Positions 22,554-33,710 of a stretch of DNA of 64,000 nucleotides are shown one piece after another. Within the stretch, counting starts at the first letter, position 1, and every line of letters starts with the position of its first letter. The translations under genes and the position numbers were made by a program. This DNA is from Usnea hakonensis (taxonomy: Eukaryota; Ascomycota; Lecanoromycetes; Lecanorales; Parmeliaceae): the NCBI GenBank assembly GCA_013423325.1, contig BLJB01000040.1, forward strand, positions 337,309-401,308, written 5' to 3'. The notes beneath the pieces were generated by a model. That model was not told where the DNA came from. It worked only from the letters and a program-made list of their open reading frames with translations, and did not search any database.

Positions 22554-22864
22554 AGCCTCGTTTCACAGAATCCAGATCACAGACGGTGCTCGTATACGAG
22601 TTACAGCTTGCGCTTGATCAGTTCCTATGAAGATCAGTTTCAGAATCACAAAGATATGCCTGACAAGTTTCAAACGGCTTTGACGGGGAATTAATACAGT
22701 ACGCATCTAGCGTGTGGAAAAAAACATGCTACCATTCAATGATCCCATTGAATTAATGCCTGACATTCATTCCCAACATGAAGCACAAAACCGTATACTG
22801 CGTGCAATAGCAATATAACTTGGGCTGCCACAGAAAGCACTGTCGATTTCCATGACATGCAAAA
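22554..22864. promoter_or_regulatory. Divergent promoter HIS4/CMC1
   Basis: 311 bp between two start codons. No recognised general amino-acid-control site or repeat was seen by eye. Confidence 0.4.
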
Positions 22865-23334
22865 ATGATGGCTACACCCAAGACGGAACGTCCCCAATCA
22901 ATCAATCTCCCTTCCCGGAATCCTCTCCCACTTTCTTCTGCCCAGGAATCTCAGGTAAGAGATCTCTACTACAAAAAAGTTCGAGGTCGATGTGCAAATG
23001 AGATACTGGGTACGTAACAGACCACTTGTTCTCTGTGGGTCTGTTTCTAATTTAACGTATAGACTTTGCATCATGTGCTACCAATCGCACTGTGTCTGCA
23101 ACCTGGGCATGCCGAAAACAACGTTTGACAATGAATTCATGCATGATTGAACATGCATCACAGAAAGAGCAGGATGCGGCAAGAGAGGAGTGGTTCGCCG
23201 GTATGGAATCACGGCGGCTTGAAATGGAAGAGAAAAAGCGCCAAAGAGTGGAAGGGGAGAAGTTCCGCAAGGAATGGTGGGATACTTCGAGACCTTCAGG
23301 TGACAAGGAGAAATATAGACCAGCGGGGGAATGA
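22865..23334 (+). CDS. CMC1: Cmc1-like twin CX9C mitochondrial protein
   Basis: Small intermembrane-space protein of the CHCH class involved in cytochrome c oxidase assembly. Exons 22865-23009 and 23063-23334 give 138 residues. The twin CX9C motif is complete: CANEILDFASC, formed across the intron, and CRKQRLTMNSC, joined by ATNRTVSATWA. The N-terminal segment PSRNPLPLSSAQESQVRDLY and the charged C-terminal helix (KEQDAAREEWFAGM) match fungal Cmc1 proteins. Two ATGs are adjacent (22865 and 22868); either may start. It shares a promoter with HIS4. Identification as CMC1 rather than CMC2 rests on the sequence following the second CX9C. Confidence 0.88.
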
Positions 23335-23606
23335 GTAGCCATCGCTGGCGACCACTAGATTTGTTGTGACAATGATTAGGGGGCATATCTCACGAATTTT
23401 GAGTAAGCGACGGAGTTGGGGGAAGAACATCTGTTGGCAAAGATACCTGTTTCATTCACTATCGTATGAGTAGAAGGCATTTCCCTGCCTCCGGTCCATG
23501 TGCTCTCCGTGAATTCCCAATCCCTACCAAAGCCTCAAGCCTTGAGAACGCCATCTAATGTATCGCTGAGTCGCTTGCACAACGGAAACAAGTTTTTCCT
23601 TGAGCT

Positions 23607-24389
23607 TCATGGCTCCATGTCGGCGCCCTCTGCATTGTTACCTTCTCCGAAGATATCCTCCATCCTGCCGCCGCCTTCCTCATCTTCGCCATCCTCGCCC
23701 TCGGCTTCTTCGCCGTTGACTTCTTCTAACCTCTCCTCCTTCACTATATCCTCCATCTCTTCGTCTTCCTCATCCCAGTTTTCGCGTAAGTTCCAACCAG
23801 TACCGGTAAGGCAATATTGCTCTGGTGGTAGCCTCATGCCCCAGTCTTTTGAGACCGGTGGCAATCCCACACGATTCTTCTCTTGCGCAGTTTCATTGTA
23901 GAATTCCTTTGGTAGTGTAGGGTTAAATTGATAGTGTGTTCGGCTGGCGATGCTCAATCGGAGTGCTGACAATGTGACGGGGCTCATGTCGTTCTGTACC
24001 GCAGCCTTTCCAGATCCTGTGCCCAAACCCGATGTTCCATAACCTTCACTTACGAAGTGAAGAGCATCCCTGGAGACATATATTATGACATGGTAGACAC
24101 TAGAGCCCATTGAAACCACTACTTACTGTAGTATTGACGAGGTGTAGCGGTAGGCAAAGTCCATGAGCTGGAGAGGAACTCGTTCTTGATAGGCATTTAC
24201 ACCGTAGTTTGCTAGGATGAGATGTATGAGGCGAGCGTCTCGAGGTCTCTTTGATTGGCCATTGTCCGCCGGGTAATCTGTGGGAAGGGTGGGGTTTACT
24301 GGATTCGCCGTCGTGGGATCATCTTGACCAGATGGTTGATGAACCGCTAGGTTGGCATCTGGAACAGCACCATTGGCCTCCGCCATCAC
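23607..24389 (-). CDS. TAF9: TFIID subunit Taf9
   Basis: Histone-fold subunit shared by TFIID and SAGA. Exons 24389-24127 and 24069-23607 give 241 residues. The N-terminal histone fold includes DARLIHLILANYGVNAYQER, VPLQLMDFAYRYTSSILQ and DALHFVSEGYG. The core is followed by the conserved TLSALRLSIASRTHYQF and KEFYNETAQEKNRVGLPPV. The C-terminal third is strongly acidic (Glu/Asp/Gly-rich), common in fungal Taf9. The intron GTAAGT...CCAG sits inside the histone fold and keeps frame. Start could be either of two adjacent Met codons. Confidence 0.93.
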
Positions 24390-24906
24390 ATGTACGGAGT
24401 AGGCGAACGCGCTTTGGCTTGCAGTTTACAGCGAGTTAGAGATGGTCGACGAGTGGGTACAAAGCTGTTGCTCGCCTCCGTGAAGAGAAATCGAGCAGGT
24501 TACTGAAATACGGTTTGCAATTTTGATTCACTGTAGGGAGAAAGTTCCGCACATCTGGGAACATAGTTTGCTTCAGTCCCGGGAAAGGTGTATAAGAGCA
24601 ACAGATTAGCTGCCAAGTTTCAACGATGCGCCCTCCATCTCACTTAGCCAATAAACCAGGCCCTTACCTTGAGAGATTGCTTTGTAACACTCCTTGATGC
24701 CGAGAGAGCTTAGTAATTTCTCCTCTAAAAGGCTACATAAAGTCGAAGAGCATCGTACAGCAAGTTTCTGGACCGTGGCTTTTCCTGAATTACGCCATCC
24801 AATGCCGCTCCAATACAGCCGCAATGCAGTCATTTGCAAGAGCTTTTCCCAAAACACCAACAAATCTCAGCGCCTCGCTCGCACACCACTGTAACAAGCT
24901 CGATAA
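24390..24906. other. Intergenic between TAF9 and lipin
   Basis: 517 bp. An 85-codon ORF on the minus strand (24863-24606) has no recognisable domain and no splice context that I could extend, so no gene is called. Likely the TAF9 promoter plus the lipin 3' region. Confidence 0.5.
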
Positions 24907-27471
24907 TCATTCCCGTTTCGCCGGCCCGGTACCAGAGCGTGTGTATTCAGCTGTTATGATGCTTCCAAGGTGAGCCCTTGACGATCTTCCATCAGACTCT
25001 GCGATCTCGACTTCCACCGCCTCAGGCACATTGTTATCTTCGTTATCGTCAAGTGAGACTCTCTCAAGTATCGAGGAAACCATATCTTCTCCTTCCCCAT
25101 CATCAATGGAATCTTTGGACAAATAGCTTTCCTCCATAGCATTTGGATCTTCATCGTCCTCCTCCTCATCGTCGAGACCTTCGCTTCCATAATCCTCACT
25201 TCTTGTACTTTCTCTTTCATTTTTGGTTTGTCCTTCACCCTCTGAGCCACTTTCAGAAAAATACTCAATCTCCTCGGGCACGTCCCTCCAGAAAACGAAA
25301 TCCGTTTCCTTCTCCGCCCCACCATTTGTGAGCAGACTGATAGTTGGAAAGAAATGGTCGACGACCTCTCGCATGGTGACATAACTGCTTTTATATTTGT
25401 TTAGCGTGAGAAGATCAAGAGAGACCTCTGCATTCGAATTGATCGTAAATATTCGCGTTGACGGGATATTAACTGATCTATAGCTCAGAGCGTCTGTTAA
25501 TCGGTTGCCAAAACCCGCATAAAACGGTTTTCTCTCATGGCCGAAGAGGTTCGAGATATCGCGGAGACAGGCCATCTTGAAAACTTCCGGTTTCCGAAGA
25601 TATATCTCGCGCCTCAATGCAGCAATTGTTCGATCGGGGCTCATGATCACCGGTCCTTTGGGGAGCTTGAAACCCTCTTGGGATACCCCATTCAGGTAGC
25701 TCCGGGTTGTATCTGCTTGCCCAACAGATCTGCTGGTAAGGTACAGGATATTATATCCATTGGCCACAATATCTGCGTACAGCTTTGCAACGCCTATATG
25801 GGTCCAGTCACGGCCAATCATATTTAACACGTGGCCGAGAGCGTCGGATCTATACAATTACTTCAGTTCCGCAGTACTAAATGTAGACCGCACAGCTTAC
25901 TTCGTGATAGTGCCGTCAATGTCTGATATCACAATAGGCACATTGTACTTCCAATAGTACATAGATGCCTGACACGTAGCGCGATTGACACTGAAACTCA
26001 TTGAGTTCTCCCCTGGCTTCAAGTTCAAAGCTTTCAATTGATCACTGGTGAGCCGTAAGGTCTTCGCGTAGTTCCTGTTGGGATCCCCCTTGCTAGGCAC
26101 ATCGACTGGAGGAGTCTGCGGTGGTGTCACAAGTCCAGTCGGGTTGGCATCTGATTTGGTCCGATGGTGCTTGCTTGAAAGATGGGAGGCCGGAGATAGT
26201 CGCTCGTCATCGCTGTGGTAACCGGGATCTGACGCTGCATCGCTGAGCACTTCGCCTGGGACCAGACCTCGAAGCCCGATCCTACGCCCAGCTGCCTCTT
26301 TGGCATCCTCGCTGCTGTAGATCCATAGATTACCCTGATCGTCGGCTCCTATTAGGGCACCAATGTCGTAATTTCCTTCGAGTTCCTCAGCCAGAATCTT
26401 CCGTGCTATTACCTCTGCGCGAAGAGCTTCATCTTCGCTACTTTTGTAGCCAGTCATATCGAGCATCAAGTCTCCATTATCGGTGACACGGGTAGGAATG
26501 TTAGATATTGACAGCTTTTTCGACAGAAGTTTTGCCCGATTAAATGCATCACTAGAAGAAAGAGGCGGTGGGCTGATTGAGCGCTCCGTGGGAGGAGACG
26601 TAGCCAGACTGGGCCCATTGTGGACACCGGGATCGTCTCCATGCGATTGAGTCCGAGTGTGATCGCTGTTTACTTCGCTTTGCGGACGTGTGGGCATGGG
26701 CATAAACTCCACCGAAGCAGCGCGCTTGAGTTGCGGAGAAGCCTCATTCTTAGAAGTCGACCGTCCACTAGTACCAACATCTTCTGAGACTGTTCCAGGG
26801 CTGGTGGATAGCAGGGCGAGGGCACCTGTGTCCTTCGTTACTCGTGCACAAACGTAGGACAAGATGGCACAAACCAAAATCACTCTTGGCTCTGGAGGTA
26901 GCAGATAAGATTGGCCTCGCTTGCCCGACTATGTCCCGTCTGCGATCGTTCATACCATCCGTGTTGAGATCTAGAAACTCTGGCTCTTGTAATGTTGGAA
27001 CTGAGGCGACATCCTGCTCTGAAAGACTTTGCGGGCTTGTCGCCGGTGAAATCACTGGCGAAGTTTGCAAACTCTCTGGGATCTCATCAGAAGTCTCGAA
27101 GACGAAAAAGGCTTCTCCGCCTTCTCCAAGCTTCATGGAATGGTCTTGCTTGACAGTATTGACCTTGAATTCGACCTAGAGGCGATTGCCTGGTAAGCCG
27201 AGCCCCAGGAGCCAGGTAAGAGAGTAGCACACTTTCTTTTCGTATGGCCTCAGCAAGGAAAACTTCCCAAAACGGACATGAAATGGTGAGCATGCTAGTG
27301 ATCCTAAAAGACTTGGTCAATCATGGCTGTTAGTGGTGTTTGGTTATAAGATCTGTCGGTACCGTCCTCTTGCTCTACAACGATAACATCAATAGCGCCG
27401 CTAAGTGTCGCGGGATTGATGGAGTTCCATGTTTTGGACACTGACCCCCCAATACTTCTCACATACTGCAT
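24907..27471 (-). CDS. PAH1: Phosphatidate phosphatase, lipin family (PAH1/NED1/SMP2)
   Basis: Mg2+-dependent phosphatidate phosphatase making diacylglycerol. Five exons: 27471-27363, 27303-27233, 27175-26875, 26825-25901 and 25849-24907, giving 782 residues. The start at 27471 gives MQYVRSIGGSVSKTWNSINP, the lipin N-terminus (amphipathic membrane-binding helix). The N-LIP region continues SLACSPFHVRFGKFSLLRPY. The HAD catalytic motif DIDGTITKSDALGHV (about residue 462, DxDGT) is assembled across intron 4 and is intact. C-LIP follows with LYLTSRSVGQADTTRSYL and GFGNRLTDALSYRSV. The C-terminus is a long acidic tail. Intron 3 is short (49 bp). An ORF beginning six codons upstream is possible, but the conserved N-terminus argues for 27471. 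Confidence 0.95.
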
Positions 27472-27751
27472 GTCCCCGGATGACAGCAAACCTTGTATAT
27501 GAAGAAAAGGTCATCTGCTGTCAAGGAGCTTCAAACCTTCAACAAGAACATGCCTAAAATAAAGAAAGCGGAAGAGGGTGTTTCGTGAACGATCATTTTA
27601 AATGTGTGAATCAAAGCATGACTCTATACTAAAAACCATACTTCCAGTTCAGAGATGTCTTATTAGAGGAACACCAAATTTCACGTCATTGGTATGGAAG
27701 CTTGCAAGTCATCATTCATCCCACTAAACTCAACTGGGAGACCGTTGCACG

Positions 27752-30700
27752 ATGGCTAAGCGGAAAAATGGTCGGCCCGGTTCCGCGAACGCGAAAAAGA
27801 ACAAATCGAAGAAGGTCAGATATGCTGAAGCAGAAGTTGCTGAAGACCAAGACATCAACAAAGATCTAACAGATACACGAGACCTCAAACGGGTAGACCG
27901 AGCACTTTTCATTCTATGTATTTCAATCTGTTTCTTCCTTATAGCCTTTGCATCGAGCCGAGGATTAGACATTAAGTCCATGTTGTCCTTGCAGTGGGAT
28001 GTGGCTCTGGAGCAATGGACGTCCAAGGTATCACCCAAGCTTGCCTCTCCACACCTGTCCATGGCTTTCTTCATGTTTCAGGACGCTGCTTTCGTGTGCG
28101 CTCTTGCATGGTCAGTCTCTATTCCTAACTATTCCCTCTTGTGGGTGAGATGCTAAAATCCACTGCAGGATCCTCTATCGGCTTTGGCAAATCTATCAAA
28201 AGCCTGTGGAAGAGCTCCAAGAGCTCTTGGGATTGGACATTCCTCCTGTACCTGAAGTTTCCCTGGCTGGTATCACACCTGACTCTGTCCTCTTGTATTG
28301 GAAGCCTCCGGACAACCAGGCTGCAAACCTCAAGCACACCATTGAGGTCAATGGAATCAAAGGTGCGCATTCTCCCTGGAATCCGCCGAAATCTACAATG
28401 ACACTAACTTGTGGCAATTGAAGTCGGTGAATTCAGTCGGGGAGACACTTCTATCCAAATAACCGGTCTAAAGCCCGGCAATTACTACAACATCAGAGTC
28501 CTCGCAACGAATCCTGCAAAATTCACATCACTTGGACCGCTCATACGATTGCGCACCATCCCCTTGCCCAATTCTAGCACCCACGCATCTAGTAATCCGG
28601 GCGCTTCCACCGGCGACACTGAGCCTGCCGCTGTTCATGCTACATCTGCGCCGTTCGAAGCAGCCCTCCCATCTCCTACTGTCCGGGACCTTAATGGCGC
28701 TCAGCATCAGACAAAGAGAACAGTGTCGGGCCGACGTAACCCACCAGCAACCTCCGGTGAGCAGTCCAATGGACAAGTGATCCAGGCAGAGGGCAGCGAT
28801 GAGGATGAATCTCCAGAAGCTATCCTACGCTTGACTGAGAAGCTTGATTTCTTGAGAAATGAGGTCCAAAGAACAGATAGGGAGACGTATGAAGAGGAAC
28901 AGGATTCTAAACGGTACCTAGCAGAGCTAACCAAGGAGAGAGACAGCCTAAAGCAGGTCCTAAAAGAAAAGGAAGAAGCAAGCTCAGAGCTTCGGAGACA
29001 CGGCAACTACTTGGACAAATTGAATAGAACAGCACAAAGCAAAAAAGCTGCGAAAGAAAAGCAATTGCAACAGAAGAAAGCGGATAGGCAGAAACTCAGG
29101 GATGACATCGCACGTTGGGATAGAGAAACAATAGAGATGAAGCGAGATATTGAGGAAATGGAGCGAGAAAAGGCCGAAATCATCGCTGCCAAGGACAAAG
29201 AGGTCGCCGAAATACGAAAAGGCATTGCCGAAGATGTTGCCGTCATCAAATCTTTAGAGGAAGAAATCCGTATCAAGGGCGTCCAAATCAAGTCAATGGA
29301 GAAAGACAGAGAAAAATTGAGCAATGATGGAAGCGAGGACCATGAACGCTCTCGATCTGAAAAAGAGAATGATCAGGAATGGGAGACAAAGTTTCTGGCA
29401 ATCCAAGGCCAACTGGGATCTTTCTGGCAGGCCGTCCAACATGCCGAGTTGGAGAAGCAGCAAGCTGAGGAGCACTTGAATTGGTGGCTCACCAAGCGCG
29501 CAAGAAATCCGGAGCATTTCGCCCCAATTCCGTCTCTAGAATTAGCTCCTTCGCTTCAGCGTAGCAGGTCACGGAGGAATCGACAAAACAACTCACGTGC
29601 TAGCACGATGTCTTCTCCTGCAGCTAACTACCAGAGCGGGCCCATCGCATTTCATAATGGCGCTACCACTTCCCCACAATTTGCAGCAACATCACCGTTC
29701 TTCAATATGAGTAACGGGATGACTGTTCCTTCGGGTTTGGAGCGGACAGGGCTGTTGCAAACTGAAGTCGAGACGTCGATCAGTGGAGGTCCAATGAGCC
29801 CGGCTGCCAACAGTCTTCTCCCTTCCAACCTGTTCCGGGATGACGATGTTATTGCACAGCGCTTCAATGACACAGCTGGTCTGGAGCCCTCTAATAGTGC
29901 AAATACAGACCTTTTTCTTGGGCATGTCGTATCAAACTCAGATGCATCGGCTCATGGGCCTCATACACCTGTATCTGGGGGCAGTCGAGCAGGCAGTATC
30001 TTCTCAAGTCCGCATGATAGTCTACAAAACTTGCATGGTCATCCAACGCGCCCAGACCCATTTATTGAAGGGGAGAGTCACCTAGTCAATCCGACGAGCG
30101 CGCCTTTCCAATCCTCGGTAGCCGCAGACTCTAATCCATTAGTCACTGGTCGGCTCGCCAACCTTTTCTCTTCAACTTTCAATCGGCAGAGGGTGAAGCC
30201 GAGCACTCAAGAGCCTCCTCTTTTAGGTACACTAAAACAAGGGCAGAGTCAGTCTTTTCCCAGGAACTTGGAGCAGGATCATCTCGATCCGAGTGAGAGC
30301 CGAAGACGAAGGGGAAGCCACGGTAATTGGGCCAACCCCGTGGCAGGACTCCTGAACCGAAACACAAGCGGTGCAGAGGACTCTGGGCTCATAACCGCTC
30401 GCACTGGGTCCGGCCGCAGAAGTCGACTAAATATGTTCGGTGCTAAATTTGGCGGAATGGAATCCACAGCTTTTGCAGATCCACCGTCCTCCTCCAGACC
30501 TTCTTCGACTTATTCTTATGACCAGATTCTTCCTAGGCCGTCGAGTGATAGTCAACGTTTAGGGTGGGCTGTGCCAGAGAGCCTTCCAACTCGAAATAGC
30601 CCACTTGGCGTTAATTGGTCCACAGGAAGCGGGCCGTGGTCGCGGGCTCCTTCACGACGTCCCTCGGTGCAACATGGGTCTACTAGTAACCTCTCTATTG

Positions 30701-31374
30701 GAAGTACCCCCCTTGATTTTGACGGCTATGTTGGATCATTCCCAAAGCAGAGTTCTGAGCAAGCTCCCATTGGCACACGCCCACAGTCCTCTCAGCGACC
30801 TGTCACCCCTAAATTGAATCCTGCTGCACCAACCTTTAAGACACTCTTCACTCGGGGTGATGCGAAGAAGACGATGAAAATTGAAAAGACAGGCAATAAG
30901 CCTAGAGACAAGGAAGGGGAATCTGAAGACTTTGATTCTGCTATCGATGCTTCGCCTCAAAATCCAAGACTCTCTCGAGATGCCCAATCGATTACTACGG
31001 CAACTTCGACAGCAGATTCACACGACTCTTTTGATCGTTCCACGTCTGGTACTCCCTCAGAAACTGTGACTACGTCGGGACCTAAGGAGACGTTGATGCA
31101 AAAGATCACCCGCAAAAGTAGCTCCAGCAAATTCAACGTACCATGGGGCAAAAAGCGGGACCTACCTTCAACACCGGGGGAGATCGACGAGTTGGCAAAC
31201 AATGAGGAGCTTCTGGGAAAGGGCGTTGAGAGCACCGGTAGTACACCACAGCAGGATAAGAGTAGCCGGCCAAGTATCTCGTGGCCGAACATCCGAAGAA
31301 AGAGTCGGAAAGGCGATCACTCTGCAAGTGATTTAATCGAGAGGGGCGGTGAGTTGGGAGATGACGATGATTAG
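27752..31374 (+). CDS. Membrane-anchored fibronectin type III / coiled-coil protein of unknown function
   Basis: Exons 27752-28110, 28169-28362 and 28424-31374 give 1,167 residues. A basic N-terminus (MAKRKNGRPGSANAKKNKSK) precedes a single hydrophobic segment LFILCISICFFLIAFA near residue 50. An FN3-like domain starts at about residue 155 (PPVPEVSLAGITPDSVLLYW) and ends LATNPAKFTSLGPLIRLRT. A long coiled coil of about 200 residues (KLDFLRNEVQRTDRETYEEE onward) follows, then a Ser/Pro-rich disordered tail with RKSSSSKFNVPWGKKRD near the C-terminus. I recognise this layout as a conserved Pezizomycotina hypothetical FN3 protein but know no function. Both introns are GT-AG and keep phase. It shares a 280-bp divergent promoter with lipin. 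Confidence 0.8.
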
Positions 31375-31622
31375 CGGCAAGCACCTTGCCCATGACAGCC
31401 AAGCTACGTTTCAGCAGCTTGCTCGAGATGTAAACTAGAGAACAGAGAGTATAGCGGTGCATATAGATCAATTGCTTAGACGACTTTCCAAGAACTTCAA
31501 AGATCAGTCGAGTTTAGTCATGACCCATAAAGGACTTGTATAAAAACTGCTCTTTCACTAACAGACTTACATGATTGGGGCGATCAGAAAAGAATCCTGC
31601 CACGATATCGCTTCCCGAAGTA

Positions 31623-31920
31623 TTAGTTTATGCAGAAAGCTTGCGAATTGCTTGGCGAGAAAATTGAAAAAATCACCCCCCTCGCCACTCGAAAAGTGAC
31701 ATAAGTTAAAATCAACATCAATATTTTTAAAAGATTTTATAATACTGAAATCCTTATTAAGAGAGGATGAACATTAATATATATATCTTTCAGAAATTCG
31801 TTATGGCTATAGAGCTATTCCGTTGTATAAAATTTGACATTTTTAGAGTAACCTCGGCAATCTCAGAGGGGGGTGAATTTTTTCTCGCCAAGCAATTCGC
31901 AAGCTTTCTGCATAAACTAA
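31623..31920. mobile_element. MITE copy B (TTAG...CTAA ends, TA target)
   Basis: 298-bp element between the FN3 gene and TMA23. The ends TTAGTTTATGCAGAAAGC and GCTTTCTGCATAAACTAA are exact inverted copies. Inverted similarity continues over about 55 bp through GCGAATTGCTTGGCGAGAAA to CACCCCCCTC. TA flanks both ends (31621-31622 and 31921-31922). The subterminal CCTCGCCAC and GAAAAGTGA blocks match copy A at 13940, so the two are one family. The interior is AT-rich and non-coding. Confidence 0.85.
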
Positions 31921-32089
31921 TAAGCCCCTAAGTTGTTCCCTAAACTTACCCTCCAACATCCCCCCGAATATACCCCTTAAAAAAGAATTGATACCGGAAA
32001 TACAAAAGTTCGGATATAAATACGATCCCTTCTCCCCCTGTTCCCCCCCAGGAAGCTCGAAGGTCAGAGATCAGACGGTCTCAAGGGGC

Positions 32090-32200
32090 CTACTTAGGGC
32101 TGACTTTAGGGAGGGGCTTCAGGGAGGAACTTTAAGGGGCAGTTTTAAGGGCAATCTTAGGAGCGACTTTGGGAGCTTCTTTAGGGATTACGGGTAATTC
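32090..32200 (+). promoter_or_regulatory. TTAGGG-containing degenerate tandem repeat upstream of TMA23
   Basis: An A/G-T-rich block with AGGG recurring every 11-14 bp. It includes TTAGGG at 32094-32099, 32106-32111 and 32181-32186, with TTTAAGGG/TTTTAAGGG variants between. It ends about 110 bp upstream of the TMA23 ATG. It can be read as a short ORF (31988-32197), but that peptide has no family features. Confidence 0.5.
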
Positions 32201-32310
32201 AAAAGTTTTAAAATTACCGAGCGACATCGTTCGCCGTACAACCACTTCCGAGGTTCAACGCACAGCATTATTCGGAAATCACCAATTGCTCAAAATTTGC
32301 GCCCACTGGG

Positions 32311-33159
32311 ATGAATGCCTCAGCTTATTTAACAAATCAGGGATGGCGAGGTGAAGGCCATGCTCTTCATCATTCAGGTCGAGGAATCACAAAGCCCATC
32401 CACATTCCGCAGAAAGCAAATGTCCTCGGCGTTGGGAAGAAAAAGCACGATGCCCACGCCGATCAGTGGTGGGCGAGAGCTTTTGACGATACGCTGAAGG
32501 GGCTGAATGCTCCGAAGAATGAGGCAACAGGAAAGACGCAAGGGGTAGCTCTCGGCTCTGATGCCCAGGCGCTGCAAAGGGTGGGAATCGGAGGGCCCAA
32601 GTGGGTTGGACAGGGCAGTCTTTACAGCAACTTCGTGAGAGGAGAAGGCTTGAGTGGTACATTGACACCTGAAGAGAAGGATCAGCTGGAGACGAAGTCT
32701 CAGCTAGGTGACAAGAGTGGATGCACGATGGGCAGCAACGATGTAAATCCTATTTTCGCTACGGCGAAGGATGTCATGAAGACAAAGCGACGGCAACAGA
32801 TGGAGGTCATTCCTCAATACTCTAATTTGGGGGCCTTTGCTGCAGTCAAAAATGAAGCGCGGGATTTTATGAAGGAGAGCAACCATAATGTACGGGAGAG
32901 GGGAGATACCGAGACCAACGAACAACGACGGCAAAGAAAAAGAGAGAATAAAGCTAGAAAAGCTCTGGAGTCTGCTGAGAGCCGCACGCTGCCAGGACAG
33001 CCTCGAGAAATTGCTAGCAAAAATGGTTTGACGTCCGACAGGCTTGTAAGGCGATCTAAGGACCACCGGCACACAGCTGGAGTTGCACAAGCCGTAGCAA
33101 CGGGACTTCGCAAAGCGTCAAAAGGCGAAAAGAGAAATCGTGAAAGAAAAAAACAGTGA
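32311..33159 (+). CDS. TMA23: Tma23-like G-patch ribosome biogenesis protein
   Basis: Single-exon gene, 282 residues. The N-terminus MNASAYLTNQGWRGEGHALH resembles Tma23, a nucleolar G-patch-like protein linked to 40S biogenesis in yeast. It is followed by ITKPIHIPQKANVLGVGKKK and DAHADQWWARAFDDTLKGL, again Tma23-like. The C-terminal half is Lys/Arg-rich (RRQRKRENKARKAL and a KKQ end), suggesting nucleolar targeting. The yeast homologue is shorter; length in filamentous fungi varies. Convergent with THG1. Family assignment rests on the first 80 residues. Confidence 0.75.
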   Translation: MNASAYLTNQGWRGEGHALHHSGRGITKPIHIPQKANVLGVGKKKHDAHADQWWARAFDDTLKGLNAPKNEATGKTQGVALGSDAQALQRVGIGGPKWVGQGSLYSNFVRGEGLSGTLTPEEKDQLETKSQLGDKSGCTMGSNDVNPIFATAKDVMKTKRRQQMEVIPQYSNLGAFAAVKNEARDFMKESNHNVRERGDTETNEQRRQRKRENKARKALESAESRTLPGQPREIASKNGLTSDRLVRRSKDHRHTAGVAQAVATGLRKASKGEKRNRERKKQ

Positions 33160-33710
33160 CGAGTGCTAAGTACTCAGCGTAACTGGTGAGTTAAAGAAAC
33201 TTTTGCAAGCCGAGGGACAGGCGAAACGTCTACCAGGGCAGCATCTTAGAAGTCTTACTGGCACACCATAAGAATCCTGTGTCATCGAAAATCGTGGATG
33301 GTCTTGCACGGTGTTGGCCTCAAAAAGTGGTACAACTCAAGCAAATCCTGGCAGACAAATTTCTGCAAGCATCTACTTTGACTTTGACGATGGCAAAGGA
33401 GAATTTGGGGTATCTGAGATACGGAATATCTGGTGCTTACGACCGTCGACACTGCCGATGCTGTAAGCTAGGCTAACTAGGCTGGCGTTTCAATTCCCAG
33501 GCGAATAGCAGTATCCGCCGTAGATCCATTCATTATGCCCTACACATGTCGTTCCTCAACGGAATTGCATTCATCCCGCCGGGGTGGCGGGCGGGGGGAG
33601 GTTCAATGATATAGGTTGATGATATGCGTTGAGTGATTTTTGACTGGAATATGTGAACTCTTCCAGCTGAATCATTGAATATGGACCACGCTGACTTAGC
33701 ATTCATAGAG
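33160..33710. other. Convergent intergenic region TMA23/THG1
   Basis: About 550 bp between two stop codons. A G-rich patch (GGGGTGGCGGGCGGGGGGAG) lies near 33580. No gene, RNA or repeat recognised. Confidence 0.5.

Noticed and set aside
24606..24863. 85-codon minus ORF between TAF9 and lipin
   Set aside because: No domain, no splice partner and no family resemblance.
31988..32197. 69-codon ORF upstream of TMA23 with SRGLLRADF-like repeats
   Set aside because: It translates a degenerate AGGG-type tandem repeat in the promoter; better explained as regulatory or simple sequence.
33279..33476. 65-codon ORF after TMA23
   Set aside because: No similarity recognised; ends in ordinary intergenic sequence.
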